DNA of 64,000 nt from NCBI RefSeq assembly GCF_028583425.1, contig NC_072805.1, forward strand, positions 20,222,001 through 20,286,000, read 5' to 3'. Position numbers and translations under genes: made by a program. How positions within the stretch are numbered: the stretch's first letter is position 1; each line of letters opens with the position of its first letter. This DNA comes from Eublepharis macularius (Eukaryota > Chordata > Lepidosauria > Squamata > Eublepharidae). Shown in pieces: positions 11,704 to 62,500 of the stretch. The notes below the pieces were generated by a model. That model was not told where the DNA came from. It did not search any database and saw only the letters and a program-made list of their open reading frames with translations.

Positions 11704-12260
11704 ATCTCAGTTTTATTTATTTATTTTCAATGTGTATGCTGCCCACCCCACATTTCCAGCAGGCTCAGGGTGGATTACAGGCACAGTTAAAATATATAAA
11801 ACAATTATTACAAATTAGCAACCATAAAACATCAAAAAATATTACACGATTTAAAATACGTATAAAAACCTGAACATAGCAGCACAACTGACCAGCCTAA
11901 GTCATCTTCAGAGCATCTTCGTAGTAAAAAGATGATTTAAATGGGGAGTATTTGTGTGGTGAGGAGAGCCCAATCCACCATCCACCGCCTAGCACTGCCC
12001 ATATGCCTGGTGGAACAGCTCCATCTTACAGGCCCAGCAAAAGGATAACAAGTCTTGCCGGGCCTTGGTCTCATCAGACAGAGTGTTCCACCAGGCTGGG
12101 GCCAGGACCGAAAAGGCCCTGGCTCAGGTCGATGCCAGGCGGGCCTCCCTGGGGCCAGGGACCTTTAGCAGATGTTTGTCACTGGAATGAAGAGTCCTCT
12201 GGGGTTCGTATGGGGAGAGGCAGTCCGCAGTTTGTTCTGTCAGAGGACGAATGGCCTTTT
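11704..12260 (-). repeat. CR1/L2-like LINE 3' end
   Basis: On the minus strand it resembles the 3' end at 32466-32921: a GC-rich coding remnant (read from the plus strand as GCCGGGCCTTGGTCTCATCA), then a CCTGAGCCTGCTGGAAATG trailer and an AATAAATAAA tail. The coding part is broken. Confidence 0.6.
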
Positions 12261-14123
12261 GCTTTGAAAAGGGTTATGAAACTCACGCATGTTTAAAACA
12301 GAACTAAGAGTTCCATCAACAAAGCCTCCCCATCAGGCCCATAGGTGGGAGCAGATTAGGTTAAACCACCCGGCTCCACCTCATCTTGTTTTTCTGAACT
12401 GAAACAGCTCTATAAAGCTGTTTTTTTGCCACATTGGAATACTGCTGGGAATCAATGCAACAGTTCAGTCATTCAGTAAGATAATTACAAAATATAACAT
12501 CAATCAACCAGTGAGTGGATTATAAAATGTGATTAAAATGTCTGAATGTATCAGCGAATATTTCAAGTAAGAAATACACAGAATTTTTCCAGGGAGAGAC
12601 TGCTGGATGGAAGGAAAGGTGCAGATAGAGAGATAAATGCAAGTTGGTTGATATGTGGGAAAGAGAGAAGGAATCAGGAAAAAAGGAGAAGCTGTAGGGG
12701 ATTTCAGGAAATGGCAAGAGGAAACTGGGAGAAGAAAACAACATGCCCGTTGCATAGATCTGAAATGGGGAAATTCCAAAAAAGAGGCCTGACATGAGAG
12801 GCCTCAAAAGTAATTTGGAAAAAAGTGCAAATGCAGAGTTAATTAAAGGCAAAATCAGACTGCAGAAGCCAAATAAGAATTTCAGCCTCTGTTACTGTCT
12901 TTGGTGACATCTGGGACTCTTTTGTCATCTGCCTGACTGAACAAACAGGATGTGGCCACAAGTGGCTTCAGTGGGGCTTACCCCCAACCTCTCTGGGGCA
13001 CAGAAAGCTGTTCCAATTCTGGAAGAGAGAAGATGAAAGTAGGGGGACAAGTGCTTTGAAAATGCTCATGTGGAAGAAGTGACTCAACAGTTCAGAAAGA
13101 GTACAATAAAACAACCTTTTCTGTCCAGAAGTGTATCACGCAGTATGCAAGTTCTTATTAATAGAGTTGAATTTTTAATCTTATGGCAATACAGATTTTG
13201 TTGAGATAGAGGGAAAGGCAAGAAGCTCTTGCAGTCCAGAAGAATGCTACCTGTTGGGATATAATAAATGCCATATTAACATTGATGGAATCCACAGTGG
13301 GGAGTGATGGTCCCGGAGACCATTACCAGGCCCACCATCAGTCTGTGCCACTGTCTTCCTGCTTGCTTGAGTGCACATAAAAATTCTTATCTTCCTTCCA
13401 TTCCAGTAGTAGGAAATTTACCTAACAACAGCAATAGCCAGACCACATTTTATCAAATTGTCAACAAGAATATCATGTGGAACCTTAATCAAAAAGCCTT
13501 GCTGAAATCAAGATAAACTGTGTCCGCAACATTCCCCTGATTCAACAAAGCAATAGCTCTATCAAAATGGGAGATAAAGTTAATCTGATTTGACTTGTTC
13601 TTGAGGAATCCATGCTGGCTCTTAGTCTTTATATGTCTCCTGTCATGGCAGGAGAGACGCTGTAATCACTAACCTGATATGGAGCTAACAAGTGATACAA
13701 GATATGTTACAGAGAGCGACAATGTAACTGAGGTGCCTCAGTGATCTCCATCAAAGAGAGTTAAATTTAGTTGAAATAGATCAGTGGGCAGCAATATCCA
13801 TACACAACTTGTGAAGTATGCTTAAAATTAGGGGATCAACAGTTTTAGTGCCTTTGCTTCCCCCCTCCTTAAATTTACACAATTCAAGGGAAGTCTAGGC
13901 TATATTGCCTGTTTTTTTTTACAAATATTATTCCAATACAAAACATTTCCACATGAAGCTTTAAATATAACATTTAAACCACACTTAATTAATATTTTTC
14001 CTGATCAAATATTTCTGTTAAAGTACTTGTTATTGGAACATAACATTAACTTTTAAATTTTTATTTACTAAATATATGTCAAAATTAAAGAAATCAATTC
14101 AGATTACACTGAATTGTTTAGGG

Positions 14124-14600
14124 CAGGGGTTCCCAACATGGTGCCAGTGGGTGCCATCGCACCTACCAATTGTTTTTAAAAGTGGGCAGAGCCACTGTGG
14201 CTTTTGTCCAGCACAGCTGTGCAGATTCTTTTAAATTGCTTTTTGGCAGAAACTTCCACTTCAGCACAAGGATCTTTACTGTGTGTGGTTGAAAGTAAGT
14301 TGTGTGTACGTGAGAAAATATTTTTAAACAGTATGTTCATTTTAAAAGGCATCCTGTTCAACAAGAGTTTCTGCCTGAAATGTTGAAATGTTACTATTAG
14401 ATTTATACAGGATCTTACTCTGTGCCATTTTGTGGTTGACTCCGCCTCCTGCAGCAGCCATTTTGTGGTTGACTCCGCCTCCAACAGCAGCCATTTTGTG
14501 GTTGACTCCGCCTCCTGCAGCAGCCATTTTGTGGCTACCCCCACCAATCTGTGTCAGAATTCCAAAGCTGCTCACAGGCTTGAGAAAGTTGGGGTCCCCT
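14124..14600. mobile_element. hAT-like non-autonomous element
   Basis: Begins CAGGGGTTCCCAAC and ends GTTGGGGTCCCCT, imperfect terminal inverted repeats of the same kind as the copies at 23069 and 61813. The body includes the CCATTTTGTGGTTGACTCC tandem repeat. No clear target duplication was found. Confidence 0.6.
14425..14545 (+). repeat. 33-bp tandem repeat, 3.5 copies
   Basis: CCATTTTGTGGTTGACTCCG followed by CCTCCTGCAGCAG repeats with period 33 and little divergence. As 33 is a multiple of 3, it leaves artificial repeated open frames on both strands. Confidence 0.9.
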
Positions 14601-14701
14601 ATTGAATAGTCTATATGTTTCTGAAAATGAATGGTGAACAATGTCTGCATGCCATAACATATATCTCCTGATAATCTACATCACTAATCCTTTCTGGTAC
14701 C

Positions 14702-14920
14702 AATCTGTTTATTTTTGTTTTATTTCATTTATACCTCACCTTTCTCCCCAATGGGTACCCAAAGCTGCTTACATCATTCCCCTCTCCTCCATTTTTTCCT
14801 CACAACAACCCTGTCAGGTAGGTAAGGCTGAGCGTATGTGACTGGCCCAAGATCACCCATGCAAGCTCCCATGGCAGAGTGGGGAATCAAACTTGAGTCG
14901 CCCGTCACTCTAGCTCTCTA
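14702..14920 (-). repeat. tRNA-derived SINE
   Basis: Minus-strand SINE with a B-box-like TTTGATTCCCCACTCTGCCA and a tail reading GGTATAAATGAAATAAAA. Same family as 4361 and 45140. Confidence 0.7.
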
Positions 14921-15789
14921 ATGCCTGGGCCTTCTCCAAATTGTAACCTCTTACAGAGCCTGTGGTGTTTTCTAGACAGGGACAGGATTTTGTGGCTTCC
15001 CCATAGCTGGTATGGCTGCAGATTAAGTGCAACAGCAATGGGGCTTCCACCTGGCAGGTTTCCACACAGTTTCCATATCCCAAGTCCCTAGAAATCGTCA
15101 TCCCCACCTGGGCCAACAGGGCTTTTGCAATTTAAAAAAATCAGCAGATTATTGTTATATTGATATACTGTTTTAAAAATAGACGCAGCAGATTCTCTGA
15201 ATTCCCAGCTTTCATGTTTTAAAACAGTATGTCTTTAGTCCCTTCCCATGCAAAGCTGTGCCTTTTTCTTTTATCTCTGTGGGATAGAGGCCTTCTTCAA
15301 AGATTGGCTGTCCGGGATAGGTGAAGGACAAAACTAATACTGGCAAATGGGAATTGTAGTAGGATATAACACAGAGGGAGAGGACGGAGGACCTTAAGCC
15401 CTGAGGAAACAAACAGTGAGGCTTTTATTTTCAGCTAGCATTCTAAGGTGGTTACATATGATCTGTTCCTAAATCTAAATCTATAACTATGTTACACTGC
15501 ATTAAAGAACTGTATGTGTTTTACAGGGTAGTGAAAGGAGGAAAGGTCATTTCGGCATACCTTACAGGTTTGTAAATAACTTTCAGGATTGCATCAGCCA
15601 TTTAACCTGAAAAAAGCACTTCCTTTCTTGAGCAATGTGAAACAAACACCTGTTTCAAAATTCATGAATAGCTGTACGTATTTCAGAGGGCATATTGATT
15701 TGGTGATTGCTAGTAACAGGCTATGATTTCATATACATAAAAGCATATCTAACCTTATCACCCAACTGTACCTTTTTAATAGGCAGAAT

Positions 15790-16174
15790 AAGGGCTTTTT
15801 TCTGGGAAAAGAGGTGGTGGAACTCAGTGGGTTGCCAGCACAGGGGGCAACTCTTGGCGGGAGGTGGTGCCCCTGGTACCACATGAGTGCGTGCAAAGTG
15901 CACGCATGGTCCCAGGGCCAATGATGTCACTTTGAATCAGCTGGAACAGGAGGGAGTTTTTAAAATTTTAAATCCCCCTCGGTGAAAATAGTCACTTGGC
16001 TGGGGGCCCCGCCCCCTGATCTCCAGACAGAGGGGAGTTTAGATTGAGCAGCGCGGAGGGCAATCTAAACTCCCCTCTGTCTGGAGATCAGGGGGCGGGG
16101 CCACCAGCCATGTGACCATTTTCAAGCGGTTCCAGAACGCCATTCCACCGCATTTCAGCTGAAAAAAAGCCCTG
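15790..16174. mobile_element. hAT-type non-autonomous element with long internal palindrome
   Basis: Ends are AAGGGCTTTTTTCTGGGAAA and GAAAAAAAGCCCTG, matching the better preserved copies at 25900 and 33464. The interior has inverted arms of about 42 bp (16005-16046 and 16060-16102) around CTCCAGACAGAGGGGAGTTT. The target duplication is not clear. Confidence 0.75.
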
Positions 16175-17585
16175 GGCGTAGTAGCTATTCTCCTTACTGG
16201 GAGAAAATGCAGTCATGATCCCACAACCAGACTACATAATCTCACAAAATGCTAGCATTGGTGGCCAGTCCTTGGTTTTCAGCACTTTTCCATGGCTGGC
16301 TGAGAATTTGAGGCCAGCAGTTTAGACTATCCCCCCATTTTTACTATGGGCATGTTGGCAGAGCAAAGACCTTATTAGACAGTGCCGGAGCAAATATTCC
16401 CATGCTTGGCTGTCACCATTCTGAACAGCCAAAAGCTCTTCACAATGTATTTTTTTTTTACTACCTCTCACCTTCCTGTAAACTACGTGCCTAGGACAGG
16501 ATACAAACAGAGAAGCAGATATAAGGGGACATCCTCTTTCACTCTGAGGAGTACCTGACATGCAAATGGTCTCTCATATGCATCTGCTGAAATCTGACTC
16601 AGAAAACTTATGTTGGAATAAACTTTGTTATTCTTAAAAGTGTCAGATGGGGCCTAGAGATCTCCTGGAATTACCAGGCGATGGAGATCAGTTCCCCTGG
16701 AGGAAATAGCTGCTTTGGAGGGTGGACCCTATGGCACTATATCCTGATGTCCCTCCCCTCTGCAAATCCCACCTCTCACCCCCCCCATCTCCTGTAATTT
16801 CCCACTCCGGAGGGGAACTGTGGTTGATATCTGTTTTACTTTTCTCCTAGGCTATTCAGCAACATTTGATTGAAGATGAAAAGGGTGGTCTCAATGTCTT
16901 AGTGGTGAAAGGCACTTAGTGGTGAAAGGCATTAGAGTTTATTGCCTGTCTTGTAATCCAGAGATCCGTAACCTTGTTGAGCCTGTGGGCATTACTGGAA
17001 TGTCGAGAACAGTTCATAGGCCCTACCACAAAAATGGCTGTCATGGAGGCAAGTTACCATGGAGAAGGTTCCAGTGATGCCTTGTTGAAATCTCAGCAGC
17101 CAGCGATTGAACGAACAATGATTGAACAACATCTCAAGGTGAACAAAATGTGGAACACCAACTGAAAATCACAAAAGCTCACACAACTGCCCACTTGAAG
17201 GAGCATCAAATGTGAGGTCTGATTTCTGCATCTGGCTTATTAATGGTGGAGAAGGAGACGCACAGCAAGTATTCCATTATGTGTTGAGAGGTCCTCTCTC
17301 ACTCTAGATTGTCTTCCAGATTGAGCATGCTGGCCAAGGACAGCATTTGAAGGACAGTGGTAGGTGAAGTGAGCTGTCCACTGAGGGGAAGAGGACTTTG
17401 TTTTCCATGATGCTAACTCTCAGGGCTGCAGGGAAGCCGAGACGAAGGAGCATGAGGAGAGAAAATCTGAAAATCTTTTACAATGAAAAAAGTGTCCTTG
17501 AATGGAGCTGCTGTCTAGCTGCAGGGGGAAATAAGCCAAACCTGATCCATTAAACATCACGTACATTGCCTGGGCCCTAGCTTGA

Positions 17586-17797
17586 GAGCCAGTTTGGTGT
17601 AGTGGTTAAGAGCGGGGGACTCTAATCTGGAGAGCCGGGTTTGATTCCCCACTCCTCCACTTGAAGCCAGCAGGGGGGCCTTGGGCTAGTCACAGCTCTC
17701 TGGAGCTCTCTCAGCCCCACCCACCTCACAGGGTGTTTTGTTGTGGGGATAATAGTAGCATACTTTGTAAACCGCTTGTTGTTGTTGTTATTACAGC
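17586..17797 (+). repeat. tRNA-derived SINE
   Basis: GAGCCAGTTTGGTGTAGTGG (A box) then GGTTTGATTCCCC (B box), CTCAGCCCCACCCACCTCAC and a GTTGTTGTTGTTATT tail. The head is well preserved. Confidence 0.85.
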
Positions 17798-17970
17798 TAG
17801 TTTGCTTGGGTAGCTAAGTGTTAGGTGAAATAGTAGTTGTACCTCTGAGCTGCTGCACTTTGAAATGGCTGTCAGGAGGCTAATCAGGATAGGTGAAAAC
17901 TAGAACTGTTTGTGAAGAGTTCCCAGTGGATCTTCCCAAACTAGCAAGTGGGCAACAACTTGGCAAATCA

Positions 17971-18060
17971 AGGTAAAGGTCCCCTGTGCAAGCACCGAGT
18001 CATTAATACTGACCCATGAGGGGACGTCACATTGCGACGTTTTCTTGGCAGAAAGTAAAG
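17971..18060 (-). repeat. tRNA-derived SINE fragment (CGACGT family)
   Basis: Matches the 3' part of the full copy at 48939-49215: on the plus strand AGGTAAAGG, CCCTGTGCAAGCACCGAGTC, then GACCCATGAGGGGACGTC. Confidence 0.75.
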
Positions 18061-20026
18061 TGATATGCAATGAGGCAAAAAAATTCTTAATTTTACATAT
18101 GAATTGAATTGAAGGGGTCTGGTGGTGACTGACCAGGAAGTAGATTTTGAGGTTACGGTAGATAGCGTAATGAAACAGTCAATGCAGAACATGGCAGCAG
18201 TGAAAAAAAGACATTCTGAATTAGGGAATATTAAGGGACTGAAAACAAAACAGAGCATCAGAATTTATTGCAAAGCGACCTCCTTTTCAGTGGATGGAGA
18301 GAGTCCAGAGTAGGTTAATATTTTCACTTTGCCACAGGCAGTATTATGCTAATTAGTCAACCAAGCCTTTAATTAATCCAGCAGGGTAACATCCCAGTTT
18401 TGTGAGGTAATACACCAAGCCGTATGTGACATTTCTCCTAAAGGTGATCAAAAACAACAGCAGGAGGTCTGGGTGATGGGTGGCCCATTCCAGGGCTTTT
18501 TAGATGACTGCTTTATGTAAAATGTCCGCTATTGGGAATATAAGGACTACTGGATTTTATCCTAACAGTTTTCCTGCTTCATCTCTTCTGCCCATGCAGT
18601 ATTTGTCTACAGTGGGTCACACCATCCTCAGCAAAGGTCATGCAGTGACCCCTTTTTACTAGTGGCAAAGGTGTTGGGCATTTTTCTTTTCTTTGTGGCC
18701 TTTAAGGCTTTAAGGAACCTAGGTGTTCCATTTGCTGTCAGAGTGACTTGTGATTAGCTACTAGTTTTTATCATTTTGATTGCATGGCTTTCATGTTTTG
18801 CTCCTGCGCCCCAGAATGCCATGCCTCCACTGAAGTCAGCGGAGCATTCTACCTAAGATGCAGACAAATGGACCTTAACATCGTGGCATGGACTATCCCC
18901 CTCCAGGGATGCCAGCCTCTCCCAGCGGGGGCAGGGGATCCTCCGCCTCACCTTTCGCTCCCCAGCTCCACTCACCTGGGCAGTAAGGGGGAAAGGAAGG
19001 AGGAAGCAGACTGCGAGTCCCTGAGCCTGTGGCGAAATGGCATGTGGTGCTCTGGAGGTCCTCTGGTGATGTCACTTCTGTTGGAATATATGTGTGTAAT
19101 GTGTTTACCTACCATGCTATTGTTTAGATTGACCTGGAAAGGGAACCTGGCACAGAGCCAATAATCTGCAAGCCTGGGAAACTGAAGTGTGTTTGTAAAC
19201 TGTTATTGGTTAACAGGTCAGGTGACTTTTTTTCTAGGGTCAAGAAGACGGAGGAAGAAGAAGATTCTCCATTCAGTTATCCCAGCTCTTTGTTTGTAAC
19301 AAGTAGTAAGAATGTAGCTCTAGGAGTTTATTTTGTAGCAATCCTGTGACCCTTTTCCCTTTAGAAGTAAATGATTTTAAAAGCTAAACTCGTGTGCTGA
19401 CTCTCTATTGATTCAAGATCCATTGCACTTCTGATTTTAAGCTATTTTTAACCCTTTTTCCCAACAACTTCTGCTTAAAACTGGAAACAATGGGTTCTCT
19501 TTGGGGCCAAATTGGTCCGAAATATAGTGAAAACGCTGTGTTTGGGGCCAGTTTTGCCCAGAAGAGACACCATCATTTCCCGTTTCAACCAGAAGTGATG
19601 TCATTGGTGGGCCTCCAGAGTGTGCGTGCATGATGAGATGCATAGATTGGGGTCTCCTACCCATTGCCCCTCACACCCAAGATTCCAGGTAAGGGGAGCT
19701 GGCAACTTTAATCCACCCTCCCCAGTTTTGCTTGTTTTTTGAACATCCAGCCTGATGAAGGGTTCTAGAGAACTTGAACGCGAGCATGCTACATGGTGTT
19801 ATTTTAGTTGGTCTTAATAAAAACTATTAAATGGATTTTATTTTTGGATTTTGCCATGGGTTTTGTCTACTTTGGAAATAACATGATATTCTGGTAGATC
19901 TTCTTTTGTAAAGGTTCTCCCCTCCATTTAAAACTCTGTTGGTTAGGCCAAGTCTCAAATAATGCTGCAGGCTGCTCTTCTGTGACCTGTATCCCCTTAG
20001 AGAAGGGTATTGTCCAGTACTAGTCT

Positions 20027-20032
20027 TTTATT
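20027..20032 (-). promoter_or_regulatory. Candidate SLC12A3 polyadenylation signal
   Basis: The minus strand reads AATAAA about 120 nt after the SLC12A3 stop codon. It would give a short 3' UTR of roughly 140 nt. Confidence 0.5.
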
Positions 20033-20151
20033 GGATGCTTCCAGGAGCTGAAACACAACCCCTGTATGAAGATCAGTCCAATGACAGGATCCGACTCAGT
20101 CCAAACATGTTTTCATCTTGATCCAACGCTCGATTCTTGCTTCTCCAAGAA

Positions 20152-59374
<39,223 letters not shown>

Positions 59375-59489
59375 TTCATTTCCTTGGATGTTGTTTGTGA
59401 CTCTCTCACAGTCTTACTCTCTTCAGTCAGGCAGAGGTTGGATGGGGTAGGTTTGGAGCATATAGCACAACATACAAGAGCCATGGGAA

Positions 59490-59496
59490 CTTTATA
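59490..59496 (-). promoter_or_regulatory. Candidate SLC12A3 TATA box
   Basis: The minus strand reads GGTATAAAGTTCCC about 116 nt upstream of the start ATG. A start site near 59462 would give a 5' UTR of roughly 90 nt. The surrounding DNA is not CpG-rich, as expected for a tissue-restricted gene. Confidence 0.55.
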
Positions 59497-59559
59497 CCCC
59501 GTGAAACCAGAAAGAACTGACCGACCCTCTGCTCAATTAACTCCCAGCAGAGGAAACTA

Positions 59560-62500
59560 ATTGGTTTGAACCATCTTGAGCTGGTTGTAGGAAAGAATAG
59601 CCTAGGGGAATATCTAAATACTTGCTCACCAACTCCAGTTCCAGATCGAGCCTATGATAACAGATTTGGCATTAAGTCCTCAGGACAGACCAACTAAAGA
59701 ACATGAAGTTGATTGGAGGCTGGGATGGGAGAACTTCTTTGATTCATTTTGTTTGGGTACATTCCGTTTCTTTTACTGATTTGTTAGGTATGCCAAAAAC
59801 AAGCCATGTCCTTGGCTGGGAAGGAGATGAATCATGGCCTAGGCAGGCCCTTTAAAAACACTTCCGTCATTAGCGTGGCTGTTTGCCTTTTGACTACCTG
59901 AACTTGAGAATTTTTTTATGCAGAGCTGATCTAGAGTGTTTTTCAAAGTATCTTCTGAACATCTCCGGCTGTGGAGTCCTCAGTGAGGGATTCTTCATTC
60001 AGATCAATTTCAGGTGCTCTGCAGTAGAACAGCAAGGTTCGAGTCCAGTAGCACCTTAAAGACCAACAAGATTTCCAGGGTGTAAGTTTTGAGAGGCAAA
60101 TTTTCCTTCATCAGATACAAGTAGAAATGGAGAGCCTTTATATCCCAGCCAGAGGTATGGGGGGGGGGGGTCGTTGCACAGAAGGGCACCAGGATACAAA
60201 GGTACAATGCAGCTTGATTAGATAGGAGAGGTGTTAGATGTTAGAGGTGGTGTGCCTTTGAAACACTCCTTCCACCGAATTAAGTTGTAATTGTACCTTT
60301 GCATCCTGACAGCCTTCTGTGCAACACCCCTCCCACCTTTTGGCTGGAATATAAGGGCTCAGGGATCTCCATTCCTACTTGTATCTGTCAAAGGAAGCTT
60401 TGACTCTTGAATCTTATACTAGAAAAATCTTGTTGGTCTTTAAAGTGCTACTGGACTTGAATCTTGAATGAGGTCAGTAATGGTAGAGAGGCTTCCCCCA
60501 GTATTTATCTTCCCTTGCAAAGTGAACCTACAGGACTGATTTTCCAGAATCTTTCTACAGCAACAAGCAGATGATCTACACCATCAAAACTGATCCCCCC
60601 ACCTGTCTATCTGGCCTGTGAACTTACAGAGCCACCTTAAACAAACTCTGACCATTGGTTTGACTAGCCCCGTACTTAGTGTCTCCTGCGATGGCAGGAG
60701 CTCTCCAAGGTCTCACGTATCTTTTTCTTGCCCTACTACCTAAGATGATTTAAAACACAGTTGGGTAAGGACTGGACACAGGGCACCCTGTGGGCAAGTA
60801 TGCGTTCTGCTGTTGAGTTATAGTTTGTCTCTGTGCATGTGCATGGGAAACTGACACCAGACACGAGTCCTGCTACCTCTGACTTGAGAAATTAAATCTC
60901 TGGTGTAGTAGAGATCTTTTTGCCGGATGGTCCTTTCTGTGGATCTAAATAGAACCAAAAAGGCATAGAGGCAAAGCTAATTTATTCTCTCTCTTTTGTT
61001 CACATTCACACACACTCTTGCTCACTACCTTCAGCCAAGTGGGAGGAAGAGACAGGGATTGTAGACTATGCTACTGAGTACTATCATTTGCTGTATATAT
61101 GCTCCTACTGGGTAGTTTTCACATCATTAAAGATTTCATGTTTAATTACTTACGCTTGTTTCCAACAAAGTTTCATCACTGTTTTCAGGTTTATGCTTAT
61201 TTTCACATTTCTTCAACTCATTCCCCTACATATTTGTTCATTGAATGTTCTAGCTATTGGTCATATTGACTTGCAATATAGAATGCACCTTGGGTCTCAG
61301 TGAGAAAGGCAGACTATAAATAAATGAATCGCTGATGGCTGATTCACCAGAGCCATTAATGTCCATAGAGGGGATATTCACAATACATTACCATTCCTTT
61401 TGCATATAGCCATAACCATAATGACCAGAACCCAAGCTTGTTGCAACATGCAAGCTAATATATCTTCATCCCACAAAGCCTTTAAAAAGCACAGAGAATT
61501 TTAAAAAGTTGTATGAGAAAAGGAAGAGGATCCATGTCACAGACTTTCACAGGTTTAATCACCTTTCCCTTTCCCCAGGGAGTGCCAGGAACTGTAGCAA
61601 TCTGAAAGTATTTAAGGTTGGTTTGAGCAAAGAATGAATTTATTATTATTTTATTTAATCTCAATACCAAACTACAGTTTCCATGATTGGGGGCAGTGCA
61701 TGAGTGTTTTAAAACCAGTACAATTTGGATTATAGATATACCACCAAGTTTTTAACTTGTAATTAAATTGACATGTTTTAATTTATGTTATATAATTGTG
61801 TATATTTACACCAGGGGTGCCCAACCTTTTTGACCAGTAGGCATCTTTGGAACTGTGACACAGAGTGATGGGCACAACCACAAAATAGCAACTACAGGGG
61901 GCAGTGCCAACCACAACATGCCTGCCACAGGAGGTGCCACCCACCACAAAACATCAGGGAGTAAAGTTATCAACATTTAATGCAGAAACTCTGTTTAAAA
62001 GGATGCCTTATATTGTTTAAAAATGTTTTGTCTTCTAAGCAGTTGCAGTAACATAGTGAAAATCCTTGGGCTGTGGTGGCAGCTGTTGCCAAAGCAACTT
62101 ATAAAAATCTGCACAGCCAATCGCATTTCTAATGGACAATCAGAAGCCCTGCTAACTCCACCCACTTTATAAAAACACGTGGTAGATGCCAGGAAAGGGG
62201 TTGGCAGGTGCTATGGTTTGGCAGGATCCTTAGTTTACTTTCAAAGCCACTTTGGGCATTGCAGAAAGGCATGATATAAATATTTGAAATAAATAAAATT
62301 AAGAGGCCCTGAGAAATGTCTGCCAGTGGTTTTCCATTGAAAACCTCTTCCTTCCTTCAACTCAGCCTAAATAATTCAAATGTATGCACAACCTAAACAA
62401 GGGATCATACTGGAACTTCTGGGTATGCATGCGCCACAAACCCATGTCCAACTCAGGTTTAGGATGACCTTCCCCTACCCAGAGGTAAAACTTCTCCTCT

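Larger units (their letters stand above)
11420..20000. other. Intergenic region between HERPUD1 and SLC12A3
   Basis: No gene can be supported here. It holds a LINE 3' end (11704-12260), a hAT-type element with a 33-bp tandem repeat (14124-14600), SINEs (14702, 17586, 17971) and a hAT-type element with an internal palindrome (15790). At 18100-19900 there are only weak repeat fragments. At 12300-13900 I see no recognisable structure. Confidence 0.7.

Noticed and set aside
14176..14547. Repetitive open frames over the 33-bp array
   Set aside because: Product of a tandem repeat whose unit is a multiple of three, inside a hAT-like element.
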